In this document: one piece after another, positions 45,850 through 56,837 of the stretch
Numbering within the stretch: position 1 is the first letter of the stretch
Layout of the letters: the number at the start of each line of letters is the position of its first letter
Source of the DNA: Bufo bufo
Lineage: Eukaryota; Chordata; Amphibia; Anura; Bufonidae
Length of the DNA: 64,000 nt
Assembly (NCBI RefSeq): GCF_905171765.1
Contig: NC_053389.1
Coordinates: forward strand, 404,040,645-404,104,644
Reading direction: 5' to 3'
Made by a program: the position numbers and the translations under genes
The notes under the pieces: generated by a model
What the model saw: only the letters and a program-made list of their open reading frames with translations
Told to the model about the DNA's origin: nothing
Database searches by the model: none

Positions 45850-47027
45850 TGTTGTCTCTCCCGTGTCACGCATGGGTCCTCACCCCCCATTGTAGGTTGA
45901 GTGCACATGTGTACATAACAATCAAATAATTCAATTTTGAATTTTTTCTAAAAAATTCTTCCTTTGTTTTTAGATTTATATATCGATCATGGTCAAGACT
46001 GATGCTCCGTGTGGTGGGAGGAACATCATTGATCCAGGTGGCTACCCACTGTTCTTTTTGACCTCATCCACGCATATGATGGCTCGACTGTTGCTCCGGT
46101 ACAGATGTAGAGCATGTTCCATGATAGTTCGGAACCTACCCATAGATTATATCTATACGGTTCTCACTATAAAGTGTTATTGTTCTTTTTTTCCCTACTT
46201 ATCCAGTTCTGGCATTTACACCCTGTGCGCTTGTTTTGGGGGAATGGGTGGTCCAATGGAGTGGGCGACGTCTCGCAGGGAGGCCTCTCGCGACGTCGCC
46301 ACCTCCTCAGTTCGACAGTGGTTGGATCGCTGAAGCGATCAATCGCTGCCGCTGGACACCAGTCCCGCTCAATATGCGCACGGTAGGGTGTTGCCAGTTA
46401 TTAGGTTGATAAGACATTAGGTCCTGGATCGCCACATTTGTTTCTTTGTGGGGGCCCATGGTATACAGGTGTCCAGACCTATGTTTCAATATGCAGATTC
46501 CTTAATACAGTCTATGTACTTGTTGACATCCGATCATGTGATTTGAATAACATGACCATCGATGGGAGGCCGATACTTGCACATGGACATGCGCACATTG
46601 ACCGGGAGACAGGCCCGGCCATCTTTGTTGTGGTTGCTGATCAGTTTCTCAGCGCACGTAGTATCGCACGATTTGATTTCCTCGCGCATGCGCAGAGACT
46701 GAACAGGGACGCCGCCGAGATCATGATGCCGGCTCTGCACTGAACATCAGCTGATCGTGAGTTTTTAATGTGGTGATTAAGTACAACATACCTGCTCCAA
46801 TTATGGGTATTTATAGTACTTGCCCTATATTACAATCACTATGTATTTTTATTTGACATTTCACATATGTACTGTATTTTGTAACTTTTTGGATACAATT
46901 CATGTATTTTGTATAGTATGTTGAATCATGGATCTTATGTATTTTTCCTTGTATGGATAAATTGTTTTAATTGTATTTTCAATTGATGCACCTTTAAAAT
47001 GCATGCTTGTAACACATCTGCACATAG

Positions 47028-47061
47028 CTTGAGAAAGACAGCAACAAGCTGTTGAAACGTC
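47028..47061 (+). ncRNA. Degenerate hammerhead-like motif in Penelope-like element 1
   Basis: A perfect 5-bp stem (ACAGC/GCTGT, loop AACAA) is followed by GAAACGTC, the 3' part of a hammerhead core with a minimal helix III. The upstream box reads TTGAGAA-like rather than CTGANGA, and helix I is not evident. Probably an inactive relic. Confidence 0.3.
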
Positions 47062-47135
47062 GCTGCTGACTCTGGGTGAATAAACTACACGTTTTCCGTT
47101 GACATCCGTGGTGTGCTGCTGGCCTTCTTTGATTG

Positions 47136-47159
47136 ATATATATATATATATATATATAT
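47136..47159. repeat. (AT)n microsatellite
   Basis: Twelve AT units at the 3' edge of Penelope-like element 1. Confidence 0.95.
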
Positions 47160-47761
47160 GCTTTAGTTTCCATAGAAATGAATGTGGAACATTTTTTGGC
47201 TTAAAATAAACAACCATTTTACTTTAATTCGATAATAAACCACACTCATTTTAAATGCTAATAAATCATTAAATTTTAATTGCAGTATGTCACAGTTATT
47301 GAAAAGGAAAAATAAAATGAAAAATTCTGTCAGCAATTCACATCATGATTTAGTGACACACTGCAAAAAATCCATGACTTCTAAATGTGTTAACACGTAT
47401 TTTTGTATCATTAGAGATTCTTGACATTTGAATGTCTCTATCAAAGGTAGGCATATGTCAGAAGGCATGACAATGAACGTGTTCTGACCTTTCTGTAAGG
47501 TTTTTGTCTTCCAGCTAAGGAAGGTCAGTTAAATCTATCACTCTTTGACTATAAATAAGCTGAGGATCTCTTTGCTGAATTTCTATCCATTTGATACTTG
47601 GCAAATAAAAAATGTAGTAATTTTAAGCTTGTCTAGATATAATACAGTCAAATGACCCAACACAATGAGTGAAATGATCTTTAGTATGTCAACATTCCAC
47701 AGATAAATTTCTGATATCCTTTCTGGAAATATGCTGTTTCTCAAAATGAACTCATAATTAG
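47160..47761. other. Unclassified AT-rich DNA
   Basis: No coding domain or element terminus recognised. Confidence 0.5.
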
Positions 47762-48010
47762 AGATGAGCAAATCAGTTCGTAATGTACTGTATTGTACAG
47801 TATGTCGCGGGCATGATAGGGAACGGCGATCGCACGGCCCCCCATAATTGAACCCCCTCAGATGTCACTTTCAATGCTGATCGTGGGATCTGAAAGTCAC
47901 ATCGAGGCCTTTCCGGGGGTAATCAAAGGTTGAAAAAAAAAAATACATACTCATCTGATCCATTTGATCTCAGAGAAGCCGTTGTGGCCATCTTGATTAA
48001 AGAAAACTTG
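47762..48010. mobile_element. hAT-like terminal fragment
   Basis: Begins AGAGATGAGCAAATCAGTTCG, like the TAGRGATGAGCGAA ends of the hAT elements in this window. No second end or target duplication was found, so this is a truncated copy or chance resemblance. 48011-48200 contains nothing I recognise. Confidence 0.4.
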
Positions 48011-48200
48011 CTGGGTTGACACAGTGACATCAAACAAAACAAAATAATATCCAAAAACAGTATATACTAAAGATACGTGAGGTATCTGCTGGACCCTTTG
48101 GACACATATCCCCCACTCATGTCTTTAAAAACCTTCTATGGAAGTTTAAAGGTTGGTATACATAGTGAAGTACCGCTAGATGTAACATATAAAAGGAGAT

Positions 48201-48866
48201 TTATTGTGTATTTAAGTGTGCACAGTATTTGGAACTGTTCATAATTCCCTCTAGCTTAACTAAGGCCCTAGTTCCAGCTGAATAAAAACAGCCCCAAAGC
48301 ATGATGCTGCCACCACCATGCTTCCCTGTGGGTATGGTGTTCTTTTGGTGATGTGAGGTGTTGTTTTTGCGCCAAGCATATCTTTTGGAATTATGGCCAA
48401 AAAGTTCAACCTTGGTTTCATCAGACCATAACACCTTTTCCCACATGCTTTTGGTAGACTTCAGATGTGCTTTTGCAAAATGTAGCCTGGCTTGGATGTT
48501 TTTCTTCGTAAGAAAAGGCTTTCGTCTTGCCACTCTACCCCATAGCCCAGACATATGAAGAATATGGGAGATTGTTGTCACATGTACCACACAGCCAGTA
48601 CTTGCCAGATATTCCTTCAACTCCTTTAATGTTGCTGTAGGCCTCTTGGTAGTCTCCCAGACCAGTTTTCTTCTCGTCTTTTCATCAATTTTGGAGGGAC
48701 GTCCAATTCTTGGTAATGTCACTGTTGTGCCATATTTTCTCCAATTAATGATGACTTTGTTCCATGGTGTATCTAATGCCTTGGAAATTATTTTGTACCA
48801 TTCTCCTGACTGATACCTTTTAACAATGAGATCCCTCTGATGCTTTGGAAGCTCTCTGTGGACCAT
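48201..48866 (-). pseudogene. Tc1 transposase, N-terminal two thirds
   Basis: Open for 221 codons from MVHRELPKHQRDL. It has paired-like helix-turn-helix DNA-binding segments (residues 1-110, with GRPSKIDEKTRRKLV as linker). The DDE core begins with LWSDETKVELF (first Asp) and HGGGSIMLWGCF. It ends at MNSSKYCAHLNTQ, before the second Asp and the Glu, so it is catalytically dead. A full Tc1 transposase has about 340 residues. Confidence 0.9.
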
Positions 48867-49226
48867 GGCTTTTGCTGTGGGATGCGACTAAGAAAATTTC
48901 AGGAAACATTAACTAGAGCAGCTGAACTTTATTTGGGGTTAATCAGAGGCACTTTAAGCTGACGTCTATTTAACATGATTTTGAATGTGATTGCTTAATT
49001 CTGAACACAGCTACATCCCCACATTATTTTAGTTTTTTTTTTGTTTATTTGTTTTCTTCCCTCCTCCTAAAAGATTTCAGTTTGTTTTTCAATTGAGTTG
49101 TACAGTTTTTAGGTCACATTAAAGGTGGAAAAAGTTCTGAAATTATTTATCTTGGTCTCATTTTTTTACATCACAGAAGCCTGACATTTTTACAGGGGTG
49201 CTTAGACTTTTTATATCCACTGTACA
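48201..49226 (-). mobile_element. Tc1 element, second family, 3'-truncated
   Basis: The right end reads, on the minus strand, CAGTGGATATAAAAAGTCTA after TA, a Tc1-type terminus. About 360 bp of non-coding DNA precede the transposase ATG at 48866. The left part is lost from about 48201, including the C-terminal catalytic region and left inverted repeat. Confidence 0.85.
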
Positions 49227-49229
49227 TCT

Positions 49230-50170
49230 CTCTCTAATATAAGTAATAAATATCCTCTTACTCCACTTAAATATAATATAACCTAATTTAAAACTCATAT
49301 AATCCTTACAGCGCTTTTTTCTTCCATAAAAAGGTCACGTGGTAAGTTCCCACCAATGAAAAATTAACTATCAAATGAAAAAAACACTCCCACCCCATTG
49401 ACCAATTAGAAGTTACTATGTGGATGACGTTTAAGCTTCATTGATCTCATCCATTCATAATTTGGTTATCTGTTTAAACTAGACCAATAGATGCTCTTTA
49501 ACGCCGTACTATAGACAATCATACTTAGGTGATAAAGAATACGTTCTTAATATCGATACTATACTAACCTATTATCTAACATTAATGGGAATCTGGATCC
49601 TTTATCATATTTACTTTTTAAAACCGACAATATTATTGTCACACTATTTTTCATTTATAACATTCCCATAGAAGAATCTGCCAATGAAAAACTACTGTGA
49701 TGCTAGTTTGTCATTAATAACAAAACCACATGTTAACTACTAGCCAATTGGAGACTACCAAAACCTTCCAGTTGCCTTAACCTATCATTTTCATTCGTAA
49801 AACAGTCACCTGTTGGAAGATGACCAATGGGAACTTTATAACTCCATACTGCACACCGAAGGGGCAAAATGAGTGATACAAGGTATGTATTTGTTACTTT
49901 CCTATGATGCATGGTTTCAAATCAAAATCAATCAGTCCCTGTGGCTGCAACATCCCCAACTTATAGATCCATTCTACCTCTCAGCGGTTAATATTTGCCA
50001 CCTGATCTCCACCACGCCATTTATTATGTATTTTCTCAATCCCTGCAAATCTAATCCCCTTTAAATCTTTTCCATGCATTTCTTTAAAATCCAAGGATGC
50101 ACTGTGGTTTTCCAAACCCTTTTTGATATTTCTGATGTGTTCTTGCACACTTCACACGGGGATCTGCAGC
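49230..50170 (-). mobile_element. Penelope-like element 2, 3' fragment
   Basis: The C-terminal tail of a GIY-YIG domain lies at 50165-49893 on the minus strand. It is followed toward lower coordinates by AT-rich non-coding sequence with repeated CCAATGGG/CCAATTGG-like motifs, likely its 3' UTR. The extent of the UTR is uncertain. Confidence 0.65.
49893..50165 (-). pseudogene. Penelope-like GIY-YIG C-terminal remnant
   Basis: Minus-strand translation gives FKEMHGKDLKGIRFAGIEKI, then WRGGDQVANINR, a stop (TGA) and EVEWIYKLGMLQPQGL, DFDLKPC. This matches the tail of Penelope ORFs (compare RELFWIFTLKTLKPNGLN in element 1). The in-frame stop and missing upstream part make it a relic. It is too broken to appear as a long open frame. 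Confidence 0.8.
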
Positions 50171-51717
50171 ACCAATGGAGACGACAAGAACAGCGTAACG
50201 GAGAACATTTTATTTGTATTTTAAAGCCTTTGAATGGAGTCCTCTCTGTCTTTATTGTTCCTTCCTAGTGGATTGTCTTCTTTTTTCCTAAGAAGTGGCA
50301 ACAAAACCCTACCAAGCCCTATGGCTAATAGTCAAGAGAAATTTCCTGTTGATAACTTGTGTGAGAGCTGTCAGCGTTTGGAGTGCCCTGAGGAGGAGGT
50401 TCTGGGGGAAGCTGGGGACCCCATGCAGAATTGTGTTTGTGGTGGTAATAGTAGCAAAAATCACTGAAAAAGATACAAAACATCCGGCAAGATATAATAA
50501 CTGAATATGTGGATGTGCATGGCTACATTTACAAAAGAAAAATAACAGAAAATAATGCACTAATACAATACATGCAAACATTATATATGGACTAAGCCCT
50601 CACTCTAATATGATAAAATCTGATACTCTCAGCCAATATATTTTTTATCAAAACATATCTGTGCCTGCCTACCAGAGCCAAGGTGGTCTCCATCAGGCAC
50701 CACTGAGGAAGAAGTAGTGATTTACTGCGAAACGCGTCTGGTGTTTAAATTGTCCACTCGCTGTCAACTTCAATTCTCTAAAAGCATGGCCATGCATCAA
50801 AGAGAATTACAAGGCTGTAAAACAAGTGATCTCACACTTAAAATATTTCTGCAGCTGTAGGAGAGAATGCGGGACAGACGAAACAATGTCCTCTCATCTC
50901 GCGAGACCCAGCGGCGAGAACAGAAGATGGAATAGACGAGACGCCAAGCATACAAGCCGGCCGTCCCACTCCCGCTCCAACTGCAGAAACAAGGAACAAG
51001 CGCCCACACGTGGGACGCCACAGATAAAACCCAGTAACATCTAACCGTGAGTACAGACAATCAAAAAGTGCATAACCGGTTTATATTGCCACACCACATG
51101 CAGAGGCTTTAAAAAATAGAAGCACTACTGTATGCACTTACCTTCATAAAACCTGGAAATATAAAGAGACTACTAACCATTTACTAACCTCTAATAGGTT
51201 CGGACATATGAGCATTTTAATTGACACTGACTATACCATGTTGGCTTTTAGAATTAACAGGAAAATACTAACATTGAATATATACTAAGGAAGAAAGAAA
51301 GAGTTCTTTTATTATTGCTATTGGGAGGAATACAACTATCCTCAATAGAGTATTAATATCAACTTGATCTATGATACCTGCCTTTGCCAAAGTGCCTTAA
51401 CTGTTACTACTATTTGTTCATATACATTTTTACATTGATTGTTTTATTATTTTTATGTATATACATATTTAAAGTTTTTTAATGTAATACATTTTTGATT
51501 GGTATTACCTTAATGGAGACTCCAAGTATATGAGTGCCTGTCCACTTCTAGTTTGTAATTAGGTCCTACTCTAAATCTACGTATGCCATTGGGCATCCAC
51601 ATTCAGGAGAGCAGACCCTGCACATATAGTGTGCTGCTCCTAGTTACCTCTGTGTTCATCAAGCAACCAATCGGAGGAGGAGCCGTCACAACTATTTGTA
51701 TTTTAGATAAGTTTATG
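50171..51717. other. Unclassified; possibly 5' region of a Penelope-like element
   Basis: No protein domain was recognised. The candidate hammerhead ribozyme (50698-50743) and a GC-richer stretch (50870-51050) on the plus strand resemble the ribozyme-bearing terminal repeats of Penelope-like elements, but no RT follows. Confidence 0.35.
50698..50743 (+). ncRNA. Candidate type I hammerhead ribozyme
   Basis: In order: helix I 5' strand CACCA (50698-50702); conserved box CTGAGGA (50703-50709, fits CUGANGA); helix II AGTA/TACT with loop GTGATT (50713-50726); GAAA (50729-50732); minimal helix III CGCG; cleavage triplet GTC (50736-50738); helix I 3' strand TGGTG (50739-50743), fully complementary to CACCA. 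A15.1 and U16.1 can pair, and ACGCGT is self-complementary, allowing a dimeric helix III. Minimal hammerheads of this kind are known from Penelope-like retroelements. Helix II is imperfect next to the core, so activity is uncertain. Confidence 0.5.
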
Positions 51718-54560
51718 TTCTTTTTTTCATTTTTTCTTCCAAAAGCTTTATTGGAAGAATGAAAGCATTACAAGTAAAGAAAATGCATATACAGCAATGT
51801 AAGTTATAAATATTTGTAAAATAACATGAAACATGTAACAGGTATATGTCAGGTTAGATACATTAGTGAGTGATAATCTCTAGATCCATATCTGCAAGAT
51901 GGATCGTAATCAACTGTTAAAATGCCTGTAGTCTACCCAAAGTTTCCAGCGAGAACGCAACTTAATATGAGAGCGGTTTTCCCATGCTGCTATTTTCTAA
52001 AATCTAAAAATACTGTCAACCCTTTTAATCCAGAGCTCAATGGGGGGTATATCTGGGGATAACCAATTGGAATTGAATTAGTAGGCGGGCTGCTATCATC
52101 AGCTGTTTGAACAAGGAAACTGTGTTGTCGGTGTGGGAAAGAGGCAGGCCCAGTAGAGCTAAATGAGGGGGGAGCTTAACTTGCGATTTACAAATCACAT
52201 TGCCTCTCTCGTGGATTATAGGGCAAGTCCACCAGATGTGATAAAAATAACCTTTCTCCTTTCCACATCGCCAGCAAGCGTCATATCCTCCCTCTATGTA
52301 TCTGCATGTGATTTTTGGCGTTTTGTACCATCTTGTGAGCAGCCATTTTCTTGGATTCTTACACATCTTGATGCGGTGTGTGGTCCTTTGAAAAGTCGGT
52401 ATTGATCGACGAGTGAAAGGGGGGTACGAAGGTCCCTCTCCCAATGGCCTATAAATGAAGGTTTGGGCATCAAGATGGGGGAGCTAAGTCTTTTGCATAG
52501 TAGTGAGATCAGCTTGCGAGGGGGAGAAGGGCCATCTATGAGACTTTCAATCCATGTAAGTGGTCTAAGTAGTGTTTGTAGCGGGATGTGTTTAGAAATA
52601 TAGGAGCATAGAAAGGAGATCTGGGGGGATGTAGCCCAATTTCAGGTATAGAAGAGACAATGGAGTTTGTGTTTACCAAGCCCTCTTCTCCCCCATACAG
52701 AGATAGGATTGGGGCCACTGAATTGCGAATTGTGATCGGAAGGCTCTGTCTCAGTTCAATTGGGGCTAAGTCTATTACATCTCTCACCTGAATAATGGGA
52801 GAAGGCAGTGGGAAGCTCCGACCCTAGAAACCAGTTCCTTGCCTCAATAGTGGCTTTGACATAAGCGCTACTATTTTTTGTTGATAAAGGGGCATGACTG
52901 GAGTTTACTAGTAGGCTTCTAAAATTTGATTGCAAGTAAGGGGTCTCCAACTCTACCCACGATTTATGTGGGGGCGACCTGAACCAGTCAATGGTCCTTG
53001 CCAAGAGGATTGCTCTGTTATAAAGCAATGGATTGGGAAGGCCAATGCCCCCAGAAGTTCTAGGTCTTTGAAGGACCGATAAAGTCAGTCTAGAAACGGA
53101 TATGTTTCTCTAGTAAGAGAAAGTATGTCTTGGGGATTGGAAGAGGTAAGACCTGTAATAAGTAGTTCAGTCTCGGCAGGACCATTGAGGTTACCATATT
53201 TTTACGGCCGAACCATGACAGCGTAGGGGAGTGTAAAGATGTCAATTGGTCTTGTATGGATTGGAGTAGTGGGGTATAATTGTGATGGAAGAGTGTGGAG
53301 AGGTCAGGGCTAATTTTAATCCCTAGGTACATTATGTAGAGGGTATCCCAGTTGAAAGGGGAAATGTTTGCTAGTTCTCTCAGATGGGTTCTAAGACCAG
53401 TACTCAGGACATGTGATTTTTTTTCATTTTTACTTTGAAATTAGAGAGGGAGCTAAACCTCTAAAAAATTTAAGCGGATGGTTTGGAGTAAGGGTTCCAT
53501 GACCATTACAAAGATCAGAGGGGGGAGAGGGCACCCCTGTCTTGTGCCATTTCTAATGGGAAAAGGAGGGGAGATGGAATCATTCACCAGCACCGACGTC
53601 GAGGCATTAGTATACATAGCACGAATGGCCTGTATGAAAGTGTCGGGGAGGCCAAATTTGCTTAGGGTGAGATGCATGAAGTCCCAGTGAACCCGGTCAA
53701 ATGCTTTTTCGGCGTCGGTGCTGAGAAGGACCAGGGGGAGTGATTTTTTGGTGGCATGGAATAGGATGTTTGATATCCTAGCAGAGTTGTCCTCGCCACC
53801 TCACTCCCTGAGATGAAACCTGTTTGGGCTCTATGTATTAGTTGTGGTAAGAGCGGTTGGCTAGCATTTTGGCCAATAGTTTGAGATCGAGGTTCAATAA
53901 GGATATAGGACAATAATTAGCACAAAGAGTGGGGTCTTTTCCATCCTTAGGAATGATGGTGATATGGGCTCTAGTCATATCTTGTGACAGGGGATTGCCT
54001 AGAAGGGCTTAGTTGCAAGTGCGTTAGTAGAGAGCAGGAAGGCCGTCCGGGCTTGTAGCTTTCACTTTCGGGAGTTGTTTGATAGCTAGGAGTAGTTCAT
54101 CATGTGAAAAGAGAGTTCCTAGTGTGATTTTCTGGGTTTCGTCTAATTTGGGAAGTTTTGTGGATTAAAGGAATGCGTTAATCAAATCCAAATGGGATGG
54201 CCCTCCCTTCGATAGTATGTTTTGGGGAATGTTATAGAAGGATTGGTAGAAGGACATGCATTGGAATGATATATCCTTAGATTTTGTGACTATATCTCCT
54301 TTATATCTTTTTTTAGTTTACAGATCTGTTACTCTGTTTAATTCTATTTATCATAAATCTGCAAGCCTTGTCGCCATGTGCGAAAAATTGTATTGTGAGT
54401 TCAAAAAATATTTGGCTGAGGAGATATTAAGTAGGTTACTTAAGTTCGGCACGTAGGGTATTGAGTTGAGATAAATGGGAGTCAGAAAGGGATTTTTTGT
54501 GGAGTGTTTCAAGCTTTTGTATGTCTAGTAATAGAGTGTCTATTCTGGCCATTCTTTTTT
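51718..54560 (-). mobile_element. L1 retrotransposon E, 5'-truncated
   Basis: The minus strand runs from the linker before RT (about 54560) to a 3' end at 51718-51760. There AATAAAGC is followed by an A-rich tail (T-rich on the plus strand at 51720-51737). No endonuclease or ORF1 is seen. Confidence 0.82.
52037..54540 (-). pseudogene. L1-E ORF2 remnants
   Basis: Minus-strand pieces in order are: linker fragments (54540-54200); RT with QPLLPQLIHRAQTGFISG (about 53840); a KKHLTGFTGT segment standing for the KAFDRV box; LPDTFIQAIRAMY and PIRNGTRQGCPLPPL (53677-53500); thumb YLGIKISPDLSTL and LSWFGRKNM (53332-53190); and the C-terminal knuckle CWRCGKEKGYFYHIWWTCP (about 52290-52230). The FADD part near 53450 is missing or degraded. 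Frames change at least five times. Confidence 0.87.
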
Positions 54561-55562
54561 TTTTTTATATGGGAGCCTATGCATATGAGCTGTACTCTTA
54601 TGAATGCCTTGTGTGTATCCTTGAAGGAATGGTACCTGCATGTGTGAATGTGCTCCTATTTTATTTTATGAGCAGCATTCTTGTGCACTTTTGCCCCACC
54701 TATCACACAGGCGACCTTGGTTAGGTGGTATATATAGTGCAATTGTCTCCCAGGTCTATAAGAATGTGATTTTTCTCTGGTAATAGTGGCACCCTTAGCC
54801 ATAGTGCTGTGGTCGAGGCAGCGACAGTATCATTCAGGGCAAATACAGAGCAGGAAATCAGGAGGAGGGCCAGGGAGCCCACCATGATGTATGACGGTCT
54901 GCAAAAAGTGGCAGGGAGGGTGAGGGATGATAATTGTGTGTTGGACAGGACTTGGGAGCCAGATCAGGATTGTGAGGAGGAAGTAATATAAGAGGAGAAG
55001 GGTGGTGGTATCTGAAGCAATATAGAGCAGAGCCAGAACCTCCCAAAGAATGGCCTGGCTTAGATCTTTTTTGGGAACTGGTAATCCTGAAAACACTGTG
55101 GGTGCATTAGGCCCAAAACATGCCAGAGTATTTTCCATCTGTCAGTTTTCTTCCATGCTGCTGGAAGACAGCAGCATTGCCCTATGCAAGCTCTGCAAGA
55201 GTAAGAATAAGCCATAGGCAGCCAAACACAAGCAAGTGGCATCACACCATCCAGTGGGAAAACAAAGGTGGCATCCAGCTACCACAACAAGACTTTCCTT
55301 CTCCCAGTCTCCCTTGCAGAAGCCAGGTTACATTCAGGGGTGATATGGAGTCTTTCACATCGTCATTCTCACTTTCTGACTCTCACAATCCGACTCCTCC
55401 TCCACTCTGTTGTCAGTCATGAATGCCCAGCAATCCACAGGTTTAATTCCCACTGGACCAAGATGCTGGTGGTGCAGTTATGGCCATATGATTACTGTCT
55501 GATGCCTTTAGGGAGCTGATAGCGTGTGATCAGCCTGGCTGGAAGATACCTAGCCGATAGAA
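54561..55562. other. Unclassified DNA
   Basis: Short open frames on both strands (for example 54809-54991 plus and 54830-55138 minus) show no family signature. No terminal repeats were recognised. Confidence 0.45.
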
Positions 55563-56286
55563 ATGAGCGAACCAGTCGAGATTCATTTTGGGTCTAGTTC
55601 GCTGGATTTGTGAAAAAGTTCGGTTTGGACATCAGACAAATAAAAGTTGCTCCAATTGCCATTAAAGTTGGTACGGTCTAATTTCCTACGACTCCTAGGA
55701 ATTTTTTGGAAAACTATTTTAGTTTATTTTTAATGAATGTATCTTTTCCTTTCCCCAAGCCCTGGAACACAATGACAGCAATAGTAAATGATGTCTGACA
55801 CTGACATACATAGCTATGGGTAAACGCTAGTGTTGATCGAGCAGCGTAGTACTCAGGTGCTCGGGCCGAACACATCGTGCACGAGCATCTGAGTATAATG
55901 GAAGTCAATGGGAGAACCCGAGCATTAAACCAGGTATCCCCTGCTCTGAAGAGGGGAGGATGCTTGGTTTATAAGAAAATGTCAGAAATTGTTGGCAACG
56001 CCACGGAAATGGTTCTGTAACAGCATGGGGAGGATGTATGGATGCATCTTGGACTCGCTGGTCACTGCTGGGAACTATGTTGTCCAAATAGTACGCCACT
56101 TTTACATAATGACAATAATACGCACAAAACCAAGGGGAAAAAAATTAGATTTTAGAGGAAAAATGTATAGAAAATTATTATTCTTTCCTGAATATTTACT
56201 TGTATATAAAGTGCAAGTGCTGTGAAAAATTGCAAGGAAGAGGCACTCCGATACACCCTTAGTTACACATAAAGGAGGGCATCATA
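55563..56286. mobile_element. Two adjacent hAT-like non-autonomous fragments
   Basis: The first begins near 55563 with AGAAATGAGCGAACCAGTCG and carries AGTTCGCTGG/GTTCGGTTTGG motifs. The second begins near 55833 with TAGTGTTGATCGAGCA, followed by GTGCTCGGGCCGAACA and AATGGAAGTCAATGGGAGAA, motifs typical of frog hAT repeats. Neither second end nor target duplication could be fixed. Confidence 0.5.
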
Positions 56287-56660
56287 CACACCATTTAAAA
56301 ATTATGTCCAGAGAGTTGTGGTCAATGATTCCTATTCAGAATGGGTCTGCATTATAAGTGGTGTACCCCAAGGTTCAGTGCTGGGCCCTTTATTATTTAA
56401 TTTATTTATTAATGATATTGAGGACGGGATTAATAGCACCATATCTATTTTTGCAGATGACACAAACTACAAGCTGACTTGAACACTCTGAGTGATTGGG
56501 CATCAACTTGGCAAATGAGGTTCAATGTGGACAAATGTAAAGTCATGCATCTTGGTAGTAATAATCTCTGTGCTTCATATGTCCTAGGTGATGTAGCACT
56601 GGGAGAGTCACTTATAGAGAAGGATTTGGGTGTCCTTGTGGATGGTAGATTAAATTACAG
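56287..56660 (+). pseudogene. CR1/L2-like reverse transcriptase fragment
   Basis: Reads [20 protein letters not shown], then ISIFADDT with the catalytic box, then after a small deletion [20 protein letters not shown] and EKDLGVLVDGRLNYS. These motifs mark the Jockey/CR1/L2 group of non-LTR retrotransposons; EKDLGVLVD is most like CR1. The fragment is cut at 56660 by the 5' end of L1-D. Confidence 0.85.
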
Positions 56661-56837
56661 CACACGGGGCGGAGCTAGCCGCGTCAGGGAATGGCTGCTT
56701 GACTCGTGTGCTCCGGTCCACAGCGCTTCTAACAGCCTTATACAGCATTCCCATCACCCTAAAATATAGGGAAACCGTCGAAAGACAAGACCAGAGAGTC
56801 ACAGGGCACCCCTAAGCATAGTAGGGGACAATCAGAT

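Larger units (their letters stand above)
45151..47135 (+). mobile_element. Penelope-like element 1, 5'-truncated
   Basis: Contains the end of a Penelope-like ORF with GIY-YIG domain (45181-45849) and about 1.28 kb of 3' non-coding sequence. That sequence includes a hairpin followed by GAAACGTC near 47038-47061 and stops at an (AT)n run. The reverse-transcriptase part is absent. 5' truncation is usual in this class. The right boundary is judged only from the microsatellite. Confidence 0.8.

Noticed and set aside
50234..50504. Small open frames of 69-90 codons on both strands
   Set aside because: Mutually overlapping, with no domain, next to a decayed Penelope-like fragment.
54809..55138. Possible host exon on either strand
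   Set aside because: No splice-site-bounded frame or recognisable domain; open frames of this size are common by chance here.
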